Shown here in pieces: positions 33,667 to 43,787 of a stretch of 64,000 nt of DNA. The DNA comes from Micromussa lordhowensis (taxonomy: Eukaryota > Cnidaria > Anthozoa > Scleractinia > Lobophylliidae). The first letter of the stretch is position 1. Each line of letters opens with the position of its first letter. The notes below the pieces were generated by a model. That model ran no database searches. It worked only from the letters and a program-made list of their open reading frames with translations, and was not told the DNA's origin. Both the position numbers and the translations under genes were made by a program. The DNA is taken from assembly GCA_964020085.1 (NCBI GenBank), contig OZ026598.1:14288601-14352600 (forward strand), given 5' to 3'.

Positions 33667-34044
33667 GAAGTATTTATAGATGTTGAGCTGTACAAGATCA
33701 GACAGAAGATCCTCCTGTTTTTATCGCCCTTTTGCCCAAGCAGACTCCTGTACACAGAGTTGAAGGTCCAGGCAGCAACCGTGCATGAGGAGATGAAAGC
33801 GCTGGAAGAAGAAGGACTCGGGCATGTTTATACCCATGTCAACAAAACAGTATTCTCCAAGGTTGTCCCAAGCAAAGTGGACGAAGAAAAGTTGAGAGGG
33901 TATAATGTAGAAAAATCTTCTTTCGAAAATAGCTTCCTCGAAACAAACAGTAAGATTAGCGCTGAACTCTTTGTAACATTTCTCCAAAAAGCTCCTAATT
34001 CAATGGAAATCAACAAAGTTCTTTATCCAGGTGTTGATAGTTAA
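33667..34044 (+). CDS. Possible last exon of the upstream DUF3987-like gene
   Basis: Behind a CTCCAG acceptor at 33,666 the frame is open for 125 codons (EVFIDVELYKIRQK, LLYTELKVQAATVHEEM, LEEEGLGHVYTHVNKTVF) to a TAG/TAA end at 34,044. The text is helix-rich without motifs. Linkage to 31,776-32,690 is inferred only from order and strand. Confidence 0.4.
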   Translation, partial: EVFIDVELYKIRQKILLFLSPFCPSRLLYTELKVQAATVHEEMKALEEEGLGHVYTHVNKTVFSKVVPSKVDEEKLRGYNVEKSSFENSFLETNSKISAELFVTFLQKAPNSMEINKVLYPGVDS

Positions 34045-34613
34045 TAGTTTCACGTGTTTACACTGGATTATCATATCAATAAGAATCAAACTTTGTACAA
34101 GAACTTTTCTATAGAAGTTGGCAGTAGAACATTCATGAAGGGGGCTAGGTCACCCAGCGGCTCTTTCGATTTGTGTCTGCGAGGTTTTGAAAACGTAGAA
34201 GTGATAATCCAATATTCATTTCCAGAGTAAATCGCAGTTACGTGATCTGTTAGCGTTTTCTTAGGCCTGGTTTAAACGTCGCATTTTACATGCGCCGAAT
34301 CAAATACTTATTTTAGTCGACTCAAATGAATACGTTCGGCTGATTTGATTTAAACGTCACGTATTTTTGCCGAATAAAATTGCTGAGCATGAACGATGAG
34401 TTTTAAATTACCATTCAAGCAAACATGAATTATTTAATTATTTAACTTGAATTTGATTCGGCACATGTAAAATACGGCGTTTAAATCAACTGTCCAACTT
34501 CAGTCGTATACAGCTATTTCAAAAGAGGTTGCTCCTGTGATCCGTGATGCGTGATGTATGGTCCATGTTTCATAGCCCGCGATGCACTATGGTACTGTTT
34601 CAAGTAGGTAATT

Positions 34614-35503
34614 ATGGCGACCGTGAATATCTGCTTGAAAGTCTTATCACACGAAAAGAGATCTGTAAAAGAGAGCTTTCAGCTCAGACAAGTGCCAAAA
34701 TTTTCAAGTGTGAGCGAGCTAAAGAATTTCATAATCTCATCTCACAGTGAAAAATTTGATGCGCCCACGTGCGCGTTTGAAAATCTTGAAATCGGGTTTT
34801 ACGGCCCTCCGAGAGGGACACGCTTTGTTATTAGGGATGAAACCACCTTGGCTGAGGCGTACTCGAAGGAAAGAAATAAATGGATGGTGATATGGGCATG
34901 GAGCCCACCTGGTAACGTGGCCAGCCGTAAACGCAGTTGCACTTTCCAAGGGACCAGCGCGACTGCTGGCAACCCAGCCAAAAGATTTTCCCTTTCAAGT
35001 AAGTGTAATGTTAAGCGTATTTACTTTTTTTTTTTTCGATTCCATTGTCAGGGTTTTCGTTTATTTGTATCTCTTTTGAATGTTAAGGTAAAAAAGACGA
35101 CGAGGAAGTGAAAGTGGATGAGTTTTCAGAGATCTTTGAGCGATTGGCCCAAAAACACGCCATCTTTTTATTCAATGTGTTTGAAGTAACGACTACCTCT
35201 TCCGGGAAAAAACACAGCTGATTGCGATCCACAAATTTAGTGGCTTTAATGGCTTCCATAAACTAATACGTCATAAGAAAATGACAAAAACTAAAAAAAG
35301 CTTGTGAATGTATTGTTTTCGACCGTTTCTATTACTTGCAGCACCACTGAAATCACTGTCTTCCTTTCCAGGTGCAGCTTCGCGGAGAGATCCTCAAACA
35401 GTTACGTGAACTCAAAGATCTGAAAGATGCTGATGTGCTAGACTCGACCCAATTCGAGTCACAAAAAAAACTCCTGCTAACGGAGCTGAATGAGCTTCAC
35501 TGA
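34614..35503 (+). CDS. Accessory gene of the Tc1/IS630-like element (three exons)
   Basis: Exons 34,614-34,998, 35,088-35,185 and 35,372-35,503 join in matching phase with GT-AG introns and give about 204 residues from ATG to TGA. The N-terminus (MATVNICLKVL, then SVSELKNFIISSH, then FVIRDETTLAEAYSK) reads like a small ubiquitin-like or PB1-type fold. The C-terminus is acidic and then coiled-coil-like (EFSEIFERLAQKH, ILKQLRELKDLKDADVLD, LLLTELNELH). No catalytic motif is seen. Its position just inside the left arm, facing the transposase, suggests a regulatory or DNA-binding partner for transposition. That is inference. No defects are visible. Confidence 0.6.
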
Positions 35504-35958
35504 AGACTATTATTCTTTTGGCAATTCTAAACTTGCTGTTGCTTTAGCCTACTGAAAACGTCGGCCTTTAAGAATAAAGGTTTACAGATTTAGCCAGCTG
35601 TGTCAGTAGAGACACAGAGAAAAGGCTGTATTTAATTTGAACTATTTGTAAACTTTAATTTTCCCATATGAAAGTTTTAGATGGGTATGATATTAATATT
35701 ACAAGGGCAAATCTCCTTTATTTCGCTCACTATCAAAAGCATAATAAGGTCAAACGAACATTATCATTGTCAGGCTATATGTAGCCGCAACTTCACAGAT
35801 TTTTGTATGGCCTTGTTACGGGATGCTAAGTTAGAATAACCTGCTGGTGTTGGCCAAGCCAAGCCGTTGTTTTCTGGTAGGTAGTTAAGTACGATAGGGC
35901 TGAAACCTAGCTAGGTCACACTTTAGCGACTAATGACAAGACAAAATGGTCGGTATGT

Positions 35959-38101
35959 CTATAGATATTCTGAATGCCGGATGTAGTTTTGCACTTCCTC
36001 GTCAGAAATATTTAAAAATCCTTCCATGACCATGTTTTCGGGCTGATCCCACATTTGCCATTCTTGATCATTTTCTCTGATTCACCCCTTCACTTGTGAA
36101 AATATTCCCTCACACGGCATAAAGTCGGGACTGTATGGGGGGAGATAGACGAGTAGTGCACCAGTGGCATTTATTGCCCTCCTAACGTCCGCAGTATGGT
36201 GAATTGCAGCATTATCTATTTACAAAATAAAAACAAGAAGAGTCAGACTTGTTTCCAGCGCAAGAAGAGGAATGTTTCTCCAGCTTTGAAATCCACCATT
36301 TCAAGTTGCGACATTCACCCGTTATTGAAATAAATAAATAAATATAATTTAAATGTTTCTTACGCCGAGTGGCTGCTATAATGAAATATTGGGCATTACA
36401 AAAGTAACGAGAAATAGTAATTAGAAAGTCTGGTTATCCGATACGCATTTCGATCAAGTGCGATGAACATACCCATTACAACGATTGAGCGTGGATTGAT
36501 CCCATTAAAGGGAAGGACATTGGGAGCCAAATGGTCATGAACAAAACCCAAGAAGACATCACTGTTAACATTTCCCGATAAATCCCCACATCTAGGAGGC
36601 CTGCTGTAGAGGCGATGGGAATGGCTGATATGCGCTGACCCCAGTTTACATGAGGCCGCACTACCGCTGCCCTCATTCCGTGAAAACTTCTGCCGTAGTT
36701 TCTGCCGATCCGCTTGTCCTATGAATAAGCAAAACAAGATTCCACAAATGTTTTCAACATTTAATACTTTTCGGGATTACTTGTTAATTTCAAATTTCCA
36801 TCGTTTTGCGGAACTGAGCACAAAAAGGGAGCCTATTCCACATCCAATTTCACGAGTTTGTCGAAAAGCTCCAACCCCAATAGACCCTAGTCAAGATTCT
36901 TGCCATCTCAGTTGTACGTCCATAAGGATCTGTTGGCTAAAACAATGTCACTTGGCTTCTCAGAGCAGACAAGCTTCGCCGTGATTGCTCAGTGTACTTG
37001 CAGATTTTTTCAGTTGTGTGCCCATCAAGAAGCCGCGTAACATTGTTGGCTTTTTATCGTTAGGCGCCCCATGCAAAAATGCATGGCGATTATTGTGAAT
37101 AATAAGGCCAATTAAAAGTCTGACAGAAGAAACAGCATACATCAAGCCCAATGATTTGCATCGAAAATGCGAAAAGAGATCGAAATAAAATCAGGTTTGA
37201 CATCTTACCTTTACTTGTAATAAAGGGCAGCACTTTGTAGAGTCAAGAGTTAGTTACTGGTACGTGCCTTGACAAAAACTCGGGAATTAAAATTTGAATC
37301 GCATTTCATTTTTGTTGAGGCAGACTTGAATAAAGAATTCTTTGCACGTCAAATTTGCTCGACAAGCTTACTCGAAAATGCAGGAAATTGGAAAACCAAT
37401 CAACTATATTTTCAAAAGAATTCATTTTATCTTTAGTGGGATTTTCTTGGCCGGCGATGGCCACTTCTTAATCAGAACTGATAAAATAAACTTTTGCGAT
37501 ATGCAAATTAGTCACGTGTGAACTTACAAATCCACTCTCGTCCACAAACACCAGCATATCGAGATCAAACAAACAAATATTTGCCCAGTACATTTGTCGA
37601 AGTTCCTCATTCCTCTGCAAAGCACTCTGCTGTACCTACAAATTAAACAAATCTTTTAGTAAATGAAATCAAACCAAGAAAGCTGAACGTAGAAGAAGCA
37701 TGGAGCTCATAATTAATTAAACAATCAAGCTCAGGAACATTGATTACCTTTTTGCGAGTGATTCCATTGCGTTTTAAGTAGTAATGAATAGAGGAAAGAG
37801 CAAATTCGGAGCCTGTACTTCTATAAATTTCTTCGAAAATTTCATTTAAAGTAACAGTTGGTTTCTCCAATACTGCCTCCATGATGACAAGCTCTTCGCG
37901 GGGTTGAAATTGTACGCTGTTAAGTGGTCTCCCCATCCTCTGTGAGTCTACATTACCAGAAAGGAGGTAACTTTGCAAGTAGCGCCACAGGGTCCACTTT
38001 GATATTCCGAGATAGAAACAGGTTTCTTCCTCTGAATAGCCCCCGAAAAGCCGAAACCAAATAACTCGCCAACGAAGGTCTTCCGAGTATGGAGCAGGCA
38101 T
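35959..38101 (-). pseudogene. Tc1/IS630-type DDE transposase, four exons, two lesions
   Basis: Exons in order: 38,101-37,748; 37,635-37,528; 36,718-36,473; 36,215-35,959, all with GT-AG boundaries and compatible phases. The N-terminus MPAPYSEDLRWRVIW, then YSEEETCFYLGISKWTLWRY, is a helix-turn-helix of the IS630 type. Catalytic signatures: first Asp in LVFVDESGF, second in the split codon giving MDNAAIHH, and the third acidic residue in YSPDFMPCEGIFSQVK. Two lesions: a one-base loss near 36,582 (between DVGIYR and NVNSDVF) and TGA in place of the expected Trp codon directly after FSQVKG (near 36,085). The rest is intact to its natural stop, so inactivation is recent. Confidence 0.82.
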
Positions 38102-38328
38102 ATTTTAAACTTAGCTTGCTCCCATAACGCACTGCGGGCTATGAAACATGGACCATGCATCACGCATCACGGATCACAAGAGCAACCTTTTTTGAAATAG
38201 CTGTATTCGACTGACTCGCATTGAATTGAAATGTCGCATTTTATTGATTTAGATGTCGCATTTTACATGCACTTAATTCGGCAATTCGATTCGGCCCATG
38301 TAAAATGCGACATTTAAACTGGGCCTTA

Positions 38329-39100
38329 ATGTCTGTCACTCCAACAGGTACCCCGGATTCAATTTGGCTCACTTTTTAGCATTCTCATTCTCGTTTTGTT
38401 CCATTTGAGTTCCAAATATTTTGTCAGCATTATGTAAAACAGCGTGGGAAAAAACTGGCTAAAACTTCAGAGAAGAATGAATTTTCATTTTTATTACCAT
38501 AGAAGAAGTTGTTACTGTTAAAAGAAACTGAGGTCAACGTATGATTGATATGTATAGGACATTAGGTGTTTCGATTCCTTGTGACCAATATAAGGATTAT
38601 TTTAAAAGCTTACCGTACTGTCTTGTACTACCACCAAACCAATTCAGGATTATAGGATCTGTGACATATCATCTCTCGCACAGAGTTTAAGTTATGTTCA
38701 AGTTAAAAATATGAAGCCAGTCGAATTGATTCTGTTGTATTAGAGAGACGTACAATTACAATCACTGTTCTGATCGTTTGTAATAAAACAAAAATGTGGT
38801 TGATTGACTGCAGTCATTTTATTGCTAAATTATTTTATCGCTGAAGAAAAAGTGGATGTTTGATTGCAGAATAAGTCATAAGTCATCAGAATAAAATATC
38901 AGGTGTTTCTACTTCTTACAACCAAACTAAGGTTTATTTTAGAAACTTTGCACTTGTGCCTCTACAATGACCTGATTTCAGAAATTTGGGAACAGTGACT
39001 TTGTGTCTGTCACGGAGATTTTAAGTTCATTGCTGTAAGGAAATATATTGATTCACTAAATAAACGATGTGCTTATCAATAAAATTTATGAAATGTATGA
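38329..39100. other. Stretch without a recognised gene
   Basis: AT-rich sequence with two weakly similar segments (about 38,570-38,615 and 38,905-38,950, both around AGGTGTTTC). No gene. Confidence 0.4.
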
Positions 39101-39104
39101 CTGA

Positions 39105-39397
39105 TTTCCACCATTTTTACTGTTTCTACTGCTCCTACATGTACTATTTCTGCTGTTTCTACCGTTCCTATTGTTTCCACTGTTTGTACTGTTCCTACTG
39201 TTTCTGCCCAGTGTTTCTACCGTTTCTACTGTTCCTGCTGTTTCTACTGTTTCTCCTGTTTCCACCGTTTCTCCTGTTTCCACCGTTTCTACTGTTCCTA
39301 CTGTTTCTACTGTTTCTGCTGTTTCCACCGTTTCTATTGGTCCTACTGTTCCTGCTGTTTCCACCATTTCCACCATTTCTACTGTTTCTACTGTTAC
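39105..39397. repeat. Minisatellite of 9-bp units, inverted relative to 3301-4690
   Basis: Units such as TTTCTACTG, TTCCTACTG and TTTCCACCG repeat about 30 times. They are the complement of the GAAACAGTA/GAAACGGTG units near the left end of the window. The frames through it encode only repeats and are not genes. Confidence 0.9.
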
Positions 39398-39626
39398 CCA
39401 TTACAACTTCACGCCGCTTTAAATGTGTCTTTCTGAAATGGCTTATACTGCTGGATGTTGTAGCTTGAAGGCTCAGTTTATTCCTTGGGGCATAGCTTTC
39501 GGTAGCATCCGAAAGCGTCTTGAATAATTTCGGTTTCATTCGGTTTGAAAAAGGTGGGATATTTTGGAAGGAGTATGTATAAGATTTTTTTTTTCTTTGC
39601 TCAAACCCTCCAATCTAAAACCCCAG

Positions 39627-40124
39627 ATCATATCACTGACGTCAGTACTGTATCACAGATTCCTTCCAAGTCTGTTTGTGAACATATGCTGCACACACTT
39701 AACAGTGCAAAGTATACCGCTATCACCTGTTTTGTTGGTACCTACACAAGGTCGTCATTGGAAACATTGCTGAAAATCAATTCGCTAAGAGATATCTCTT
39801 GTCGGGTAAATCAAGAGGTGCAGTGGCTAACAGTGGAACCTCATCCACCAAACGAGCAGTGTGTACCCCCAAGATTTCTGGATGGCTTTCAGAAGCTTTT
39901 ATTGGCCTACAATGACAGTAAAGTCGTCCTTGGCAAAGCAACACTTTCTTCAGATCTGGTGACCCTTACTTGCAACAACTGGGTGAATATTGCCACAATT
40001 CAAGCCTTTATAGATCTTCTTAATGTCAGCAGCTACAATGTCGAAACTGCAGCATTCATCCTTAATGATCTAATACCATTGAACAAAATGGAGCTACAAC
40101 GTTGGACATCTACCATTAGATGGG
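39627..40124 (+). CDS. Unassigned exon
   Basis: A polypyrimidine tract and CCCCAG acceptor end at 39,626, and a GTAAGC donor follows at about 40,125. The open frame between them reads SKSVCEHMLHTLNSAKYTA, ISCRVNQEVQWLTVEPHPP, LTCNNWVNIATIQAFIDLL and LNDLIPLNKMELQRW. The WV-x3-IQAFIDLL stretch is loosely like the start of Ulp1/C48-type peptidase domains that some transposons carry. That similarity is weak and no catalytic triad is visible in this exon. It could be an internal exon of a host or transposon gene. Confidence 0.35.
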
Positions 40125-40499
40125 GTAAGCAGATCAGAAGCATTGTGTTCATCATTAATGGGTGGCAATGGCAGTGGGTTTCACCAATGCACTGAAAGCT
40201 GTTTTAAGAACATCCCTTTACAATCCTGTGGTAACATTTGTGGAATCATTGTTGTTGTCATGGGTGCCATAAGTTGCCTTACTCCTACACTGTGGAGATC
40301 TGGCTTTCTTAACACCAAAAGTTCTCTTCCTAATGAAATTTTCTGGATAGCAAATACTACGAAACAATCTAGGTATTTACGAAGAGTACTGATTCTCTGG
40401 TTGACTGCCAAAGACATTGATCTGAAATTACTTGGGATCAAGCCTTCCTTTTCAGAAGACCAGTTTGCCTCAAGCAGATTAGCGAGATAGTCTTGGTTC

Positions 40500-42850
40500 A
40501 CCAGATAACTCTTATATTCTACGCATTTCTTGGTGAAAAATTCATCTTCTGAACAATTTTTCCTCAGTCTTATAGCTTCAAATGCATGCTTGGGGTGGGA
40601 ACTAGAGGGGGGAGACACAGCTGGCTATCCATAGGTTTCGAATACACATCAGTTCTAATGAAGCCATCAATCAAGTGAAAGGTAACGTCTAAGACGTTTA
40701 AGGGGCTTTCTGAAAATACTAATTCAAATTTAATGGTAGGGTAAAGAGAATTTATATGTTGGGTGAAAGTTTCTAGAGCAAGGAAGCCTTGTTGCCAGAG
40801 ATCGAAGATGTCGTCCCGATATCTCCACCATAGTGCAGGTCTTATAGGACCACAAAATTTTGCTTTGAGATAAATTTCACCCATTGCAAGATCTGTGTAG
40901 CTGCATGCATTATTTGGTCCCATGGCAGTGCCGTGGATTTGCAAGAAAAAGTTATCTTTAAAAACCGAAAGATTACGATCACGCTGGGGCCAGAAAACAC
41001 AACTTCAATTTGAAAATATTTATCAAGGGGGGTCACCGTTTTTGGATTGAGATTTCTCTAAAATTCAAAATGTCATCTCTCCTTCAATTTTTGAGATATG
41101 AACAAACGGTTTTCAGCTTTTAACTCCTCTTGCTGTGCTCTTCCTAAACAAGTACAAAAAATGGAATTTGAAAACTTTTGATCAAGGTTATGGAACTGTG
41201 ACGTCATAATTTGATCTTTGCTGTCAATTATGTAAAAAAAAATGGACATTTGTCCTCTATTCACTTGCAAAGTTTCACGACGAGATATTTGCTACATTTA
41301 AAGTTATGCTAAAAATAATCAAATTTGCGACATCTTGATGACCGATTTTAGAGCCGTTTGGCCCCAGCGTGAATCCAAAGAAATTTTCACTGCTTCCAAA
41401 AAACATTTCATAGATGGCATTTGACGTTCTCTGGTATCAAGGGCATTTTTAACTGCAGTAAGGTCTAAATTGTTATCAATATTAGGAAACATTGATACTA
41501 CGTCCCAAGAAACTAATAGAGTACCAGCAGGAAAAGGGCCATCATTATTAATTTCTTCAATAATATTAAGTAGACTAGGGTATCTAAAAGATAGTAATGC
41601 TGCGGCACATTCTGTCGATAGTGACATATTTTACGGAGTGATTTGTTTTTCTGCGTGTTCCAAGACTTGCAGTAACATTTATTTCTCAAAGTAGTTTCAA
41701 TTGTGCTGTGTAACTTAAAATCTGTCCTTGTATGCATCAACTTCATGCATGATGACGCATCGATGGCGAGGTGTGACAAGGGATCGTGAGAAAAAGCACA
41801 TAGTGATCTGAACTATGTTTGGACAAAAAAAGGATACGCCTCAACCTCCCCTTTATCAGATCGCGAAAGTCAATAGATGTGAAAATTGTAGAAGCAGAAA
41901 TCTAACTTCTAAATTCTGTACTGGTATGCATTAGATGTCTCTAGAATGTTGACAGACTGTGCCAAGGTAGCGTCCATCGCCATGTGTGAAAATGCTAATG
42001 CTTCAACTTAAATTCATGTTTGGATGAATAGATCGCAGCATATATGAAATTAGCGTGTTGTACGGTTTTCGTTTTGTTAAAGTATTTTACAAGCTTTAGA
42101 AAACGACGATTTCTCTTCATTTACGAATTGTGCCAAGGAGGCGAGACTGCTAAGATCTGCTAAGAAATGAAGAAGTTTAAATTAAGTCGTCACAATTAAT
42201 CATACAGATTTACAAACTTTCACTTACTGCATTAAGGACAAAAGCAAGAGTTGTGAAAGTCAAGCACGATCTCCGTCACATCGTTTCACAGGTAAATCGG
42301 AGCAAAACAAAGCACTAACCTTTCTCACTAAAATCTATGCGAATTAAGATGACAGCTCGACGGTGTGACATCTTCCTGTTGTTCGTGCCGCAATGCACTC
42401 TGGTAAAACATGACGCAGTGCATTCTGGTTAAATGCAATGCATTCTGGTAAAAAGTGATGAATTCGAGAATTCGTATCGCCTTCTATATATTCTTCTTAA
42501 ATCCTGTTTAAGTTGCTGCTCGCTTGCTACGCTCGCTGCGCAGCAATCAGTGGTGTCCTTTATGAAAGATGGTAACTTGCGGGTGAGTGGTTGTAGATAA
42601 AATTCAGTGAAAGCTGACAAATTCTCAATAGGTGTACCACAACATGAAGTAATAAATCATAATGGGTTACCCTCTTTATGGGTCTTAACATTTCCAAATG
42701 CTACTCCTGGTTTAGCCTTTCTATTGTTCACCCAATCTACTACTTCAGGGAAAATCTCGCCTTTTTGTAGCCATTTGGAACACCACTTTTCCAAAACAGA
42801 AACGTGTTTCGTGATTGGATCTGAATGCAATGGTTTATAATGAAGATCAT
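40500..42850 (-). pseudogene. Penelope-like reverse transcriptase, broken into pieces
   Basis: Read on the minus strand from the right: VAFGNVKTHKEGNPLRF, LSAFTEFYLQPLTRKLPSF (about 42,700-42,530), then an interruption of roughly 0.9 kb, then LLVSWDVVSMFPNID (about 41,510), a 394-base MITE, then FLQIHGTAMGPNNACSYTD and the catalytic-type WRYRDDIFDLW (about 40,830), and LNVLDVTFHL. The order of motifs (SWDVVSMFPNI, GTAMG, YRDDI) fits Penelope-like reverse transcriptases of a different group from the one at 52.8 kb. The C-terminal part (RLRKNCSEDEFF, about 40,540) lacks a visible GIY-YIG nuclease. Frameshifts and two insertions make it non-functional. Confidence 0.65.
40979..41372. mobile_element. 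394-bp MITE inside the reverse-transcriptase pseudogene
   Basis: Inverted ends TCACGCTGGGGCCA (40,979) and TGGCCCCAGCGTGA (41,372). The reverse transcriptase reads up to one end (EAVKISLD) and resumes at the other (NLSVFKDNFFLQIHG), so the insertion is clean. No unambiguous target duplication is seen. No coding region. Confidence 0.7.
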
Positions 42851-43236
42851 TTTGTAATTGTCCTAATACTTTTTCCTCATAATCAACAGAATTTATAAGA
42901 ACAAATTTACAATATTAGGTGTTTTTTAGTAAGAATCTTTTTACATGCCTACAAGTGCCCACGAGCTATGTTCAAACTGTTGTCTGAGGCAATTGATTTT
43001 GCATCAGAATATGTAAACATCTCACCATTGGCACAAGCAAAACTGTCAATCACTTTCACAGCCAGAAAAAGGCATTGAATCATGACAGGTTACGCAGATG
43101 CATGTAGAGCCAGTTTAATTTGCGGCCATGAACATACCTAAAATTATGCCACAATGGAGATGTAACTTCTTCATTTTATGGACGTTAAGCCACTAATATA
43201 AGCGCAAGTAAAATCACATACATTCAAGGGCATCTA
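42851..43236. other. Spacer without a recognised gene
   Basis: No motif, repeat or splice-supported frame is recognised here. Confidence 0.3.
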
Positions 43237-43495
43237 TTTACCTGCCTTTTCGTGCGCTGAATAAAAGATGCATGGACGTCCCGCATCTGCGTAAAAAGTA
43301 AAATGCAAGCCTGGTGATTCAACTTTTTCCAAGTCAGCCCAATTTCCAGAGAATATTCTTTATCTGGCAAACACACTCGGCAGACATCATGAAATACCTT
43401 TAAGAAGATCACACTCTCGTTAGCATAACCGCAGGCGCTGATATCGAAAATTGACACTTGTACAAATATATTGACTAAAGAACAGGCCTGCACCA
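43237..43495 (-). CDS. Possible internal exon of an unidentified gene
   Basis: On the minus strand, a GTGCAG acceptor near 43,484-43,490 opens a frame reading SLVNIFVQVSIFDISACGY, VFHDVCRVCLPDKEYSLE and ACILLFTQMRDVHASF, ending at a GGCAG-GTAAAT donor near 43,237. The text looks like real protein (helical, no low complexity), and it is one of the few places that could be a host exon. No family is recognised. Confidence 0.3.
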
Positions 43496-43690
43496 CGGTA
43501 GGTTGGAAAGGCCCGAATTCGGAATTCAGAACTCGGAACTGTAACGATATTGTGCAATAGCGGCTTGGTCACCCAGCGCTCGCGTCAGCAAGCACCACAA
43601 GTTGTAGTTTTTCGACTTCTTTGAGCTCAGGAATTACAGAGCCTTCACAAAGCTGTCCTTGTGTTTATTTAAGTCTCAAAGATCTTTACA

Positions 43691-43705
43691 TGGTGTCAGA
43701 AGTGG
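43691..43705 (+). promoter_or_regulatory. Putative primer-binding site of the Gypsy element
   Basis: TGGTGTCAGAAGTGG follows a CA dinucleotide at 43,689-43,690 and precedes the gag start by about 85 bases. This is the usual place and form of an LTR-retrotransposon primer-binding site. The 5' LTR would end at 43,690, but I could not find a matching 3' LTR. Confidence 0.45.
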
Positions 43706-43787
43706 CTACCTTGGATTTACCTACAAAGATTCGCGTAAACTCGTGAACGCCACAAACTGAAGCCTGAATACGCTTTAGAAATCTATC

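Larger units (their letters stand above)
34264..38325. mobile_element. 4.06-kb two-gene Tc1/IS630-like DNA transposon
   Basis: Ends are GGCCTGGTTTAAACGTCGC on the left and the inverted GCGACATTTAAACTGGGCC on the right. A direct TTA lies on each side (34,261-34,263 and 38,326-38,328). The subterminal regions match in inverted orientation, including the word TGATCCGTGATGCGTGATG and the GGTCCATGTTTCATAGCCCGC stretch (34,540-34,590 against 38,125-38,180). The left arm has an extra segment (about 34,300-34,480). Two convergent genes start immediately inside the arms: an accessory gene on the plus strand and a transposase on the minus strand. Tc1/mariner elements normally duplicate TA, whereas TTA is usual for PIF/Harbinger, so the family is notable. 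Confidence 0.82.

Noticed and set aside
39067..39539. Open frames in the second 9-bp array
   Set aside because: Same low-complexity repeat as above in the other orientation.
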